NCBI GenBank assembly: GCA_022565195.1
Contig: JADFJZ010000102.1
Location: forward strand, 1-6,183
Source: Planctomycetota bacterium
GTDB taxonomy: Bacteria; Planctomycetota; Phycisphaerae; UBA1845; CAIVHJ01
Direction: 5' to 3'
DNA length: 6,183 nucleotides
This document shows positions 1 to 5,728 of the stretch, piece after piece. Below the pieces are notes generated by a model. That model did no database searches. It was not told the origin of the DNA and saw nothing but the letters and a program-made list of their open reading frames with translations. The stretch's first letter is position 1. Each line of letters starts with the position of its first letter. Both the position numbers and the translations under genes were made by a program.

Positions 1-373
1 CGCGCTTTTCAACCGCGGTGATGCCCGACGGAATGGCGATGACCACGCGCGGCTTGAAGAAGCTGCGCTTGCCCATGGCCTTGCGGATGAAATACGACAG
101 CATCGCCTCCGTGATATCGAAATCGGCGATGACCCCGTCCTGCAGCGGCCGAATCGCGCTGATGGACCCCGGCGTCTTGCCCAGCATCGTCTTGGCCACC
201 AAACCGACCGCGTTGCCGTTATCCAGAACGCGATTGGTTCCTTTCTTGACCGCCACCACCGACGGCTCGTTCAGCACGATGCCCTCGCCCTTCACACACA
301 CCAACGTGTTGCACGTGCCCAAGTCGATGCCCATGTCTACGCTGAACATGCCCAGCAATGAATCAAATATCAC
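1..373 (-). CDS. mreB: Rod-shape-determining actin homologue MreB, N-terminal part (runs off left edge)
   Basis: MreB is a bacterial actin that polymerises on the inner face of the cytoplasmic membrane and guides the elongation peptidoglycan machinery. The 124 visible codons begin [20 protein letters not shown] and carry the phosphate-1 loop of the actin ATPase fold ([11 protein letters not shown], residues 13-23). They continue through the typical MreB stretches [35 protein letters not shown] and [11 protein letters not shown] chose the GTG at 373 because it gives the usual short hydrophobic N-terminus ahead of the phosphate loop and follows a purine-rich AAGGGA. The ATG inside that RBS region meets a stop after one codon. 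The usual GTANT of the loop reads GTCNT here, a small variation. The gene follows two envelope-type genes on the same strand, and a candidate -10 box lies about 60 bases upstream. The C-terminal two thirds is outside the window. Identification is firm; the exact start is likely. Confidence 0.95.
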   Translation of the reverse strand, partial: MIFDSLLGMFSVDMGIDLGTCNTLVCVKGEGIVLNEPSVVAVKKGTNRVLDNGNAVGLVAKTMLGKTPGSISAIRPLQDGVIADFDITEAMLSYFIRKAMGKRSFFKPRVVIAIPSGITAVEKR

Positions 374-434
374 GACATCCCTTTCTGAAATAATCAGGGC
401 GCACAGCAGGCGTGTTCATAGCCGGTTGCAGGTG

Positions 435-440
435 AGTATA
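435..440 (-). promoter_or_regulatory. Candidate -10 box upstream of mreB
   Basis: The minus strand reads TATACT here, five of six matches to the sigma-70 -10 consensus. It would start transcription near 428 and give a leader of about 55 bases before the GTG at 373. No good -35 hexamer lies 16-18 bases further upstream, so it is either a weak promoter or a chance match. If real, mreB could be transcribed independently of the two genes before it. Confidence 0.3.
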
Positions 441-498
441 CAGCGTGCGACGCATCACCATCCATAGTAACGTCACGCCAGCGGAATTGATTCACTGA

Positions 499-663
499 CT
501 AAGAAGGACCAAACGGCATCCAGTCGCCGAACAGCGCATTGCTTTTCCAAGCGAGAAACACAGTCCCGGCGATCATGAATAGTGTAGCAATAATCAGCAA
601 GACAGTGTAGATCGTAACAGGCGGACTGACCTTGATTTTTCCAGCGGAACCCGTGTCTGCCAT
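499..663 (-). CDS. Small single-span membrane protein (54 aa), unknown function
   Basis: This 54-codon gene reads MADTGSAGKIKVSPPVTIYT, then a hydrophobic segment at about residues 19-39 (TVLLIIATLFMIAGTVFLAW), and ends KSNALFGDWMPFGPS before TAG. The layout is a short polar N-terminus, one transmembrane helix and a short tail. The N-terminus lacks a classic positively charged signal-peptide start, so a membrane-anchored miniprotein is more likely than a secreted one. A GGGAG motif lies about 11 bases upstream of the ATG, somewhat far but usable. It lies 78 bases downstream of the coiled-coil membrane protein gene and about 125 bases upstream of mreB, all on one strand, which suggests an envelope role by context only. 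I do not recognise the family. A 66-codon frame on the same strand overlaps it but gives a non-protein-like, Cys/His/Arg-rich sequence, so I prefer this frame. Confidence 0.7.
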   Translation of the reverse strand: MADTGSAGKIKVSPPVTIYTVLLIIATLFMIAGTVFLAWKSNALFGDWMPFGPS

Positions 664-741
664 GTGAAAACATCTCCCAGGTCAGCGTTAGTCGGTTTCG
701 CCAACCGGCTTAAGGCCGTGTCGAACAATACCTCTCAAACC

Positions 742-1632
742 TCAGCCACTTTTCCTCATGTAGCTGTATTCGTCCTCAGCAATGTCACCAATCGAGATCG
801 GCTTGCTTACGAACTTCAAGTCGCCCGCGCTGCTGTTGGGCATGACTTCGGTAATCTCCAGATCAGCGAGGAAATCACCCCTGCTGTTGTAGATGATGAA
901 TGTCATTCCCACCTCAACGCCGTCGTTGGTACCCACGGAGATACTGGCGAGGTTGCCGTCCAACTCCGCAATGTGGCCTCGGATCGAGACCGCCCGGGCC
1001 GGCGATTCGGGGCGGACCTTATCCCGGCGCGGCACAACCAGATCATCCCACAGCGCCGAATCGCCAGGAGACGTTCTGGCACTCCTGCCCTGCTCCTGTT
1101 TCAGGAGGTTTATTTGCTGTTCCTGCTGGCGCTTTTCCTGATCGAGAACGGTAATGGTTGCGATTTTCTCAGTCAGACTAGCGTTCATGTCCGCGTTCGC
1201 CTTCTCGAGATAGAGGTTCCGCTCCTCGACAGCAACGAGATGTTCGCGGGCCTTGGAGGCGCTCGCCTGGGCGATACTGAGTTCGGCGGAGAGCTTCTTG
1301 ACCGTGGCGGACTGCGCACTCAGATCACTCTCGGCCTTGGCCAACCGGGTCTTGTAATCGTTCAGTTCCCCAAGCGTATTGGCGAGATCGCCCGAGGATC
1401 GTTCCTTTTGCTCCTGCCACCTCCGCCGATCGTCCTGCGCCTGAGCTTCCAGCGCCACCTTAACAGCCACCAGATTCCTGTTGTGGGTGTCGGTCTGCTT
1501 GGCGTTGTTCCGCCACTTCTCGGCCTCATTCCGCCAATCCGGCACGTTCGCCGAGAACTGGATGGTCATCATCGTGAACGCGATGCTGAAGATGACCAAC
1601 AGAACCGCAAAAACTTTTGTGAGTGTATTCAA
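742..1632 (-). CDS. Membrane-anchored coiled-coil protein with C-terminal beta domain, unknown function
   Basis: The predicted protein has 296 residues. One transmembrane helix at about residues 6-25 (VFAVLLVIFSIAFTMM) is followed by a long charged Glu/Lys/Gln/Ala-rich coiled coil (about 33-183). A polar linker leads to a compact domain at about 217-289 containing GHIAELDGNLASISVG and NDGVEVGMTFIIYN. That last domain, with a Gly-Val-x-x-Gly-Met turn and a closing IGD, resembles the small beta-barrel domains of the FlgT-C/MreC sort; this is a pattern-level similarity, not a proven homology. The start is the TTG at 1632, because a strong AAAGGAG lies 8 bases upstream; starting at the earlier in-frame TTG (1653) would put the ribosome site inside the gene. 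The gene leads a same-strand row that ends in mreB, and its architecture (anchor, coiled coil, beta domain) parallels MreC, suggesting but not proving a scaffold role at the envelope. No characterised name can be given. Confidence 0.85.
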   Translation of the reverse strand: MNTLTKVFAVLLVIFSIAFTMMTIQFSANVPDWRNEAEKWRNNAKQTDTHNRNLVAVKVALEAQAQDDRRRWQEQKERSSGDLANTLGELNDYKTRLAKAESDLSAQSATVKKLSAELSIAQASASKAREHLVAVEERNLYLEKANADMNASLTEKIATITVLDQEKRQQEQQINLLKQEQGRSARTSPGDSALWDDLVVPRRDKVRPESPARAVSIRGHIAELDGNLASISVGTNDGVEVGMTFIIYNSRGDFLADLEITEVMPNSSAGDLKFVSKPISIGDIAEDEYSYMRKSG

Positions 1633-1640
1633 CGCCCAAT

Positions 1641-1647
1641 CTCCTTT
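1641..1647 (-). promoter_or_regulatory. Ribosome binding site that fixes the TTG start of the coiled-coil gene
   Basis: The minus strand reads AAAGGAG, followed by 8 bases and TTG at 1632-1630. The match to the anti-Shine-Dalgarno sequence is strong, and it lies within the reading frame if the upstream TTG at 1653 is used, so it argues for the downstream start. Confidence 0.75.
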
Positions 1648-1649
1648 GC

Positions 1650-1778
1650 TCAAACCTGGGGTTTGGGATGGCTATGGGACATTTCCGGGCCGTTCAGGTA
1701 TGGATCAAGCATCCCGGTCTTGCACCTGTGGAGGCACGAGTCCAATCTCTCGCTGACCGCCGCGATTGACCACTGCAA
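1650..1778 (-). CDS. Possible small ORF (42 aa) upstream of the coiled-coil gene
   Basis: An open frame on the minus strand ends with TGA at 1652-1650, 17 bases ahead of the TTG start of the coiled-coil gene. From a TTG at 1778 it reads MQWSIAAVSERLDSCLHRCK, followed by TGMLDPYLNGPEMSHSHPKP and QV. The first half could form an amphipathic helix; the second half is His/Pro-rich and polar. It contains two cysteines four residues apart. The frame stays open upstream to about 1812, allowing a CTG start at 1787. No strong ribosome binding site precedes any start, only a weak GAG. It would be the first gene of the row if the candidate promoter at 1809-1837 is real. I do not recognise it, and it may be a chance open frame in the leader. 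Confidence 0.22.
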   Translation of the reverse strand: MQWSIAAVSERLDSCLHRCKTGMLDPYLNGPEMSHSHPKPQV

Positions 1779-1808
1779 AGCACTCAGGCGCTTGGCCTGC
1801 CGCGATTT

Positions 1809-1837
1809 AGGTTATGCGATTTCCCGCCGCAGGTCAA
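1809..1837 (-). promoter_or_regulatory. Candidate promoter for the coiled-coil gene row
   Basis: On the minus strand TTGACC (1837-1832, five of six matches to the -35 consensus) is followed after exactly 17 bases by TAACCT (1814-1809, three of six matches to the -10 consensus). Transcription would start near 1802 and run through the possible small ORF into the coiled-coil gene. The weak -10 makes this only a candidate. Confidence 0.28.
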
Positions 1838-1903
1838 ATAAAAGATCGCTCATCCTCTATAAATCCGGGAGGCCTGCCAACCCTGAGGCCCGCTTGGGGT
1901 GCG

Positions 1904-1932
1904 TTGCATCAGCCGGGACGAGTCTCTAATAT
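1904..1932 (+). promoter_or_regulatory. Candidate promoter for tdh-kbl
   Basis: TTGCAT (1904-1909) and TAATAT (1927-1932) are separated by 17 bases. The -35 matches three of six and the -10 four of six consensus positions. The predicted transcription start near 1939 would give a leader of about 100 bases that includes the GC-rich hairpin at 1943-1975. Position and spacing fit, but the hexamers are weak. Confidence 0.28.
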
Positions 1933-1942
1933 GATTCCGCCA

Positions 1943-1975
1943 GGCGGGCGGGCCGGTCGGCCAGAGGCCGCCGCC
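1943..1975 (+). other. GC-rich hairpin in the tdh 5' leader
   Basis: CGGCC (1958-1962) and GGCCG (1966-1970) form a perfect 5-base-pair stem closed by an AGA loop. A larger alternative fold pairs GGCGGGCGGGCC (1943-1954) with GGCCGCCGCC (1966-1975) if two G residues bulge out. The two folds share the right arm and are mutually exclusive. No run of T follows on either strand, so it is not a classical terminator. It could affect translation or be a by-product of local GC richness. Confidence 0.35.
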
Positions 1976-2032
1976 GCTCGCGATCCCTGCTGTGAGTGCC
2001 CCAGCACGCGGCACCACCGCCCCTTTTTCGTT

Positions 2033-2036
2033 GGAG
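2033..2036 (+). promoter_or_regulatory. Ribosome binding site that fixes the tdh start
   Basis: GGAG lies 6 bases before the ATG at 2043. It supports that start over the in-frame GTG at 1992, which would add 17 residues with no counterpart in the family. Confidence 0.7.
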
Positions 2037-2042
2037 ACGCTG

Positions 2043-3167
2043 ATGGCAGAGACCATGCGAGCCATTCGCAAAGCCGCACCCGCAAAGGGCTTGACCGTTG
2101 AAACGGTGCCCATCCCCCACCCGGGCGATCACGACGTGCTCGTGCAGGTAGAGGCCGCCAGTTGCTGCGGGACCGATCTGCACATTTGGAAATGGGACAG
2201 TTGGGCCCAGGGCAGGATCAAGCCGCCGCTGACCCTGGGCCACGAATTCGCGGGCACGGTGGTCGAGGTCGGCAAGCGGGTTGAGAATGTTCGGGTCGGC
2301 GATTATGTCTCTGCGGAATCGCATGTCACCTGCGGCATGTGCTTCCAATGCCGCACCGGCCAGGCCCACCTCTGCCCACGGACCAGCATCCTCGGCGTCG
2401 ATCGAGAGGGCGCCTTCGCCGACTTTGTCGTCGTGCCTGAAAAAGTGATCTGGCAGAACGATCGCGAGAAGCTGCCCCCCGAAGTGGCCTCGCTGCAGGA
2501 ACCCTTCGGCAACGCCGTCTATGTGACCATGGGCCAAGACATCACCGGGCTCAGCATCGGCGTGATGGGTTGCGGCCCGATCGGCCTGTTCTCGATCGCC
2601 ATCGCCAAAGCCTCCGGAGTCGCCAGAATATACGCCACTGATGTCATCGATTATCGCCTCGATCTCGCCCGCAAGTTGCAGGCGGACATCGTCTTTGATG
2701 CCAAGTCGTCGGGCTCCGAAGACATCATCGACGCCAACGGCGGGGCCGGGCTCGACTTGGTGCTGGAGATGAGCGGCGCGCCGCAGGCGATCAACACTGC
2801 CTTCGAAATCGTCCGCAATGGCGGCCGGGTCATTCTCTTCGGCATTCCGTCAAATCCCGTCGAGATCGATGTTGCCGAAAAAATGATTTTCAAAAACCTC
2901 ACTGTGCTGGCCCTCAATGGTCGCCGCATCTTCGACACTTGGTACAAAACTCGCTGGCTGCTGGAGAGCGGAGTTGTCGACCTGCGACCATTGATCTCCA
3001 AAGAGATCACCTTCGACCAAATCAATGACGCCATGGAGACGCTCGCCAGCGGCGAAGCGTGCAAGATCATCATCAGGCCCGACAGGAAGATCAGCCCCGC
3101 CCCGTCGTCGGACGGTCGAAAGCGTGAAATCGACCCCGACACGCGCGGCACCATCGTACACAGATAG
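2043..3167 (+). CDS. tdh: L-threonine 3-dehydrogenase (zinc, NAD-dependent)
   Basis: Tdh oxidises L-threonine with NAD+ to 2-amino-3-ketobutyrate in the cytoplasm. The 374-residue product is a zinc-type medium-chain dehydrogenase. The catalytic zinc ligands are Cys42 (in ASCCGTDLHIWKWD) and the His67-Glu68 pair (in LGHEFAGTVVEVG). Cys97, Cys100, Cys103 and Cys111 form the structural zinc lobe. The Rossmann motif GCGPIG is at 175-180, and Asp199 ends the second strand (YATDV), consistent with NAD+ rather than NADP+. These positions run four ahead of the E. coli enzyme (Cys38, His63, Glu64). CGTDLHIWKWD and the following kbl gene mark it as threonine rather than sorbitol dehydrogenase. The start at 2043 follows a GGAG. 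After the normal family end (about residue 345, GEACKIIIRPD) there is an unusual polar tail of roughly 28 residues. It is followed 10 bases later by kbl. Confidence 0.95.
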   Translation: MAETMRAIRKAAPAKGLTVETVPIPHPGDHDVLVQVEAASCCGTDLHIWKWDSWAQGRIKPPLTLGHEFAGTVVEVGKRVENVRVGDYVSAESHVTCGMCFQCRTGQAHLCPRTSILGVDREGAFADFVVVPEKVIWQNDREKLPPEVASLQEPFGNAVYVTMGQDITGLSIGVMGCGPIGLFSIAIAKASGVARIYATDVIDYRLDLARKLQADIVFDAKSSGSEDIIDANGGAGLDLVLEMSGAPQAINTAFEIVRNGGRVILFGIPSNPVEIDVAEKMIFKNLTVLALNGRRIFDTWYKTRWLLESGVVDLRPLISKEITFDQINDAMETLASGEACKIIIRPDRKISPAPSSDGRKREIDPDTRGTIVHR

Positions 3168-3177
3168 CGAGGCCCCC

Positions 3178-4362
3178 ATGAGCACGCTGCTCGATGACAT
3201 TCTGGAATCGCGCCTCAGCGAACTTCGCAAATCCGGCAAGTACAAGCAGGCACTCGAATTGATGTCGCCGCAGTCGGCCCGCGTTCGAATGAACGACCGC
3301 GACACCATCATGCTGTCCAGCAACAACTACCTCGGCCTGTCCAACCATCCGAAGGTGCTCGCCGGCGCCAAACAAGCCATCGACCAGTACGGCCAAGGCA
3401 CATCGAGCGTCCGCTTCATTTGCGGGACCATGACTTGCCATCTCGAACTGGAGAAGAAGATCTGCGAATTCATCGGCTGCGAAGCGACCATTACCTACAT
3501 CAGTTGCTGGGATGCCAACGTCGGCCTGATCCCCACGCTCGCCGCCAAGCCCGAAGACGCCATTTTCTCCGACGCCCTCAACCATGCATCAATCATCGAC
3601 GCCATCCGGCTGTCCAAAGCCCAGCGCAACATTTACAAACACGGCGACCTTAAGCAGTTGGAGGACATGCTCAAAGAGTCGAAGGCGGAGATCAAACTGG
3701 TCATCACCGACGGTGTGTTCAGCATGGAAGGCGACATCGCCAACTTGCCCGCGCTCAAGGAACTTTCCGACAAGTACAACGCCGCGTTGATCGTGGACGA
3801 GTCGCATGCTACCGGCGTCCTGGGCGCGCATGGCCGGGGGACGGCGGAACATTTCGGCGTGCTCGGCGAGGGCACGATTCAAACCTCGACACTGGGCAAA
3901 GCCCTGGGCGGAGCCTGTGGCGGATACGTCGCAGCCGGCAAAGCCGTCTGCGATTACTTGCTCCAAAACTCCCGGCCGCATTTGTTCAGCAACGCCCTGC
4001 CCCCCGCCGTCTGCGGCGGCGCCATGGCGGCCATACAAGTACTCATGGACGAGCCGGAGCGCTTGCAAAAGCTGCGCGACAACACCAAGTACTTCCGCGA
4101 GAAAATCGGACAGTTGGGCATGACGGTGCTCGAAGGCCTGACGCCGATCTGCCCGGTGATGGTCGGCGACGAAGCCTTGGCCAACACATTCCAGCAGAAG
4201 TTATTCGAGCACGGCGTGTTTGTAAGTGGATTCACTTTCCCGGTAGTCCCGCGCGGCGAAGCCCGCCTCCGCTGCCAAATCAGCGCCGGCCACGACACCG
4301 CCCAACTCGACCAAGCCGTCGAAGCATTCGCCACAGTCGGCAAGGAACTCGGCCTGATCTGA
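3178..4362 (+). CDS. kbl: Glycine C-acetyltransferase (2-amino-3-ketobutyrate CoA ligase)
   Basis: Kbl cleaves the unstable product of Tdh, 2-amino-3-ketobutyrate, with CoA to give glycine and acetyl-CoA. The 394-residue protein is a fold-type I PLP enzyme of the alpha-oxoamine synthase family, close to the usual length (398 in E. coli). Visible landmarks are SSNNYLGLSNHP (47-58), SSVRFICGT (76-84), NHASI with the PLP-stacking His136, VDESHATG with Asp207 and His210, the PLP-binding lysine Lys241 in TSTLGKALGGACGG, and the substrate-carboxylate arginine in EARLRCQISA (Arg363 or Arg365). RFICGT, SRPHLFSNALPP and the adjacent tdh point to Kbl rather than its relatives BioF, HemA or serine palmitoyltransferase. 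The ATG at 3178 follows GAGG at 5 bases. The gene starts 10 bases after the tdh stop, so the two are almost certainly co-transcribed. Confidence 0.95.
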   Translation: MSTLLDDILESRLSELRKSGKYKQALELMSPQSARVRMNDRDTIMLSSNNYLGLSNHPKVLAGAKQAIDQYGQGTSSVRFICGTMTCHLELEKKICEFIGCEATITYISCWDANVGLIPTLAAKPEDAIFSDALNHASIIDAIRLSKAQRNIYKHGDLKQLEDMLKESKAEIKLVITDGVFSMEGDIANLPALKELSDKYNAALIVDESHATGVLGAHGRGTAEHFGVLGEGTIQTSTLGKALGGACGGYVAAGKAVCDYLLQNSRPHLFSNALPPAVCGGAMAAIQVLMDEPERLQKLRDNTKYFREKIGQLGMTVLEGLTPICPVMVGDEALANTFQQKLFEHGVFVSGFTFPVVPRGEARLRCQISAGHDTAQLDQAVEAFATVGKELGLI

Positions 4363-4393
4363 ACTTCCACTCGTCGCTGGGCAGCAAACATTC
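4363..4393. other. Short convergent gap between kbl and the HAF-repeat gene
   Basis: Only 31 bases separate the kbl TGA from the TAG of the oppositely transcribed secreted-protein gene. No strong GC hairpin with a T run is visible on either strand, so a classical intrinsic terminator is not supported. The transcripts may overlap at their 3' ends or depend on Rho. Confidence 0.5.
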
Positions 4394-5728
4394 CTATGCC
4401 GGATAAGGCCCCCAGCTACCCAAGAGTATCGCCAGGTCGGAAGCGCCGACCACTTGATCGCCGTCGAGATCCGCCGGACAGTCTTCTTCCGAATCGCACG
4501 GTCCCCAGCTCCCGAGCAGAACCGCGAGATCAGCGGCATTGACTTGTCCATCGACCACCAAATCAGCGGGAATGACCGTGACCGGGTCAAGCCGCACGGC
4601 ATGCTGTGGCCCGCCGTCGAAGCTGGCCGTGCCCGCGATCTGGCCGAAGTTGTTGATGTCATTGGCCTGGTAAATTTCCCAGCCGGCACTGCCGACGACG
4701 AGAAGGTTATTGAGGTTCGTCATTTGCCCGCCATCATAGATGAATGGCCCCTGCCGAGGACTGGTGTCTCTGGCGGGCCACGAATTCCCGACGATCTGGC
4801 CCGCCGCGTTGATGCTCTTCGCTGAGGTGTGCACCAGTCCCGGGCCGTAGGGACCCGGCTCACCCGCCTCCGGCAGCACGCCGAGGTCATACATCTCGCC
4901 GTCCTGCCACAGGAACGCATGGGTGAACGGGATAAAGATCGTTTCCTCAATTTCATCCGTATGCGAATAACCGACGATTTGCCCAAGAATGTTGATGTTC
5001 AACGCCTGGCTGACCTCGCCGCCAAGGTCTCCCAAGTCCGTCATGCCGACTTCCGCGGTCCACAGAAATGCACGCTGGGAAGCACTGTTCCAGGCCCAAC
5101 CGACGATCTCCCCCGCGTCGTTAATCGCGCGGGCCGAACTGCTGTGCCCGCCCAATGTGCCCAAGTCCGTCATCACACCATCTTCCCACACAAAAGCGTG
5201 GCTCGGGTCGGGGTCGGGGAGCTGAGCATTGCCGACCACCAGGCCGGCGTTGTTGATGTCCCTGGCGGTGCTATTCGCTCCACCGAACGTGCCGAGATCG
5301 ATCATCGCGCCGTCCGAGTAGAGAAACGCATGCGCCGCGTTCACTTCAACATCAAAGCGCGACCAACCGACGATGGCGTTGCTCCCGTTGACGCTGAGCG
5401 GAAAGGCCACGTCGCCGCCCAGCGTGCCGAGGTCGATCATCGTACCGTCGGCCCAATAAAATGCATGATAATTGCCGTCGGCGCCGAAGTAGAACCCCGT
5501 AACGTGGCCGAATTCGTTGATGCCTTTGCCGAAGAAGCACGGGCAAATCTCTGAACTCTCCAGCGTCCCCAGATCGGTTACCGCGTAGAGTTGCGATTGG
5601 GCCAGGGCGGTCTGCCCGAGCACGAAGCTCAATCCGATGCCCACGGCTGCAAACCAAGCGCATGCCCGCGAGGCGACTCCTGTCGAACGCTTCTCATTGT
5701 GATCCGAAATCAAATGTGTGTTGAACAT
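4394..5728 (-). CDS. Secreted HAF-repeat protein with C-terminal dockerin-like domain
   Basis: The 444-residue protein has a signal peptide (residues 1-43) with a long polar N-region, a hydrophobic core (ACAWFAAVGIGLSFVLG) and an ALA-Q cleavage site. Residues 49-380 hold about seven HAF-type repeats of the form HAF-W-DG-M-DLGTLGG...INxxGxIVG, each around 45 residues; the family is known from extracellular proteins, and its function is unsettled. Residues 389-444 are a two-repeat dockerin-like module (ADLAVLLGSWGP and SDLAILLGSWGP) with two cysteines in the linker. The ATG at 5728 follows AAAAAGGA at 8 bases; the frame stays open upstream to 6160, but that extension has no signal peptide at its start and runs into the sigma-factor gene. 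The protein is likely exported and surface-attached or secreted. There is no PEP-CTERM or LPXTG sorting signal. No enzyme domain is visible. The gene is divergent from the ECF sigma gene and convergent with kbl. Confidence 0.9.
   Translation of the reverse strand: MFNTHLISDHNEKRSTGVASRACAWFAAVGIGLSFVLGQTALAQSQLYAVTDLGTLESSEICPCFFGKGINEFGHVTGFYFGADGNYHAFYWADGTMIDLGTLGGDVAFPLSVNGSNAIVGWSRFDVEVNAAHAFLYSDGAMIDLGTFGGANSTARDINNAGLVVGNAQLPDPDPSHAFVWEDGVMTDLGTLGGHSSSARAINDAGEIVGWAWNSASQRAFLWTAEVGMTDLGDLGGEVSQALNINILGQIVGYSHTDEIEETIFIPFTHAFLWQDGEMYDLGVLPEAGEPGPYGPGLVHTSAKSINAAGQIVGNSWPARDTSPRQGPFIYDGGQMTNLNNLLVVGSAGWEIYQANDINNFGQIAGTASFDGGPQHAVRLDPVTVIPADLVVDGQVNAADLAVLLGSWGPCDSEEDCPADLDGDQVVGASDLAILLGSWGPYPA
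4397..4564 (-). other. Dockerin-like module of the HAF protein
   Basis: These are residues 389-444. Two EF-hand-like calcium loops alternate with LLGSWGP helix ends. The second loop (DLDGDQVVGASD) has acidic residues at positions 1, 3, 5 and 12, as needed for calcium. The first (DLVVDGQVNAAD) has Val where loop position 3 normally carries Asn or Asp, so its calcium binding is probably weakened. Such pairs are common at the C-termini of planctomycete secreted proteins and do not imply a cellulosome. Confidence 0.8.
4589..5584 (-). repeat. Tandem HAF protein repeats (about seven imperfect units)
   Basis: In-frame repeats of roughly 45 codons encode HAF-type units. The HAF or equivalent tripeptides sit at residues 88, 133, 177, 219 and 270, with degenerate versions at 328 and 376. 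At DNA level the best-conserved part is the MIDLGT/MTDLGT codons: near-identical 24-base stretches recur near 5291 and 5426. The first five units are regular; the last two are longer or diverged, with the sixth reading TNLNNLL in place of DLGTLGG. Confidence 0.8.
5600..5728 (-). other. Signal peptide of the HAF protein
   Basis: Residues 1-43 have basic residues up to Arg21, a hydrophobic core from Ala22 to Gly38 and an Ala-Leu-Ala cleavage motif before Gln44. The N-region, about 21 residues, is longer than average. No twin arginine is present, so Sec export is expected. Confidence 0.8.

Larger units (their letters stand above)
1653..2042. other. Divergent intergenic region between the coiled-coil gene and tdh
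   Basis: This stretch of about 390 bases separates two oppositely oriented transcription units. It holds the possible small ORF at 1650-1778 (minus), a candidate promoter at 1809-1837 (minus), a candidate promoter at 1904-1932 (plus) and a GC-rich hairpin at 1943-1975 in the presumed tdh leader. Open frames crossing it on both strands give Arg/Pro/Gly-rich sequences without recognisable motifs and were not accepted as genes. I see no tRNA, riboswitch or repeat array here. Confidence 0.6.

Noticed and set aside
18..467. 149-codon open frame on the plus strand over mreB
   Set aside because: The minus strand encodes unmistakable MreB; the plus-strand product is a shadow.
473..673. 66-codon minus-strand frame overlapping the small membrane protein
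   Set aside because: Its product is rich in Cys, His and Arg with no domain or membrane helix. The neighbouring 54-codon frame gives a clean transmembrane protein.
698..712. CGGTT/AACCG hairpin between the coiled-coil and small membrane protein genes
   Set aside because: The stem is five base pairs with no T run after it, so it does not qualify as a terminator.
664..1929. 421-codon open frame on the plus strand
   Set aside because: It is antisense to the coiled-coil gene, whose frame has a membrane helix, heptad-like composition and a strong ribosome site. The plus-strand translation shows no family motif and continues through the intergenic region, as expected for a GC-rich shadow frame.
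1992..2042. GTG start adding 17 residues to Tdh
   Set aside because: The added residues have no family counterpart and the GGAG ribosome site sits just before the ATG at 2043.
3025..3177. 51-codon N-terminal extension of Kbl
   Set aside because: It would overlap the end of tdh and is Arg/Pro/Ser-rich. The ATG at 3178 has a ribosome site and gives the usual Kbl length.
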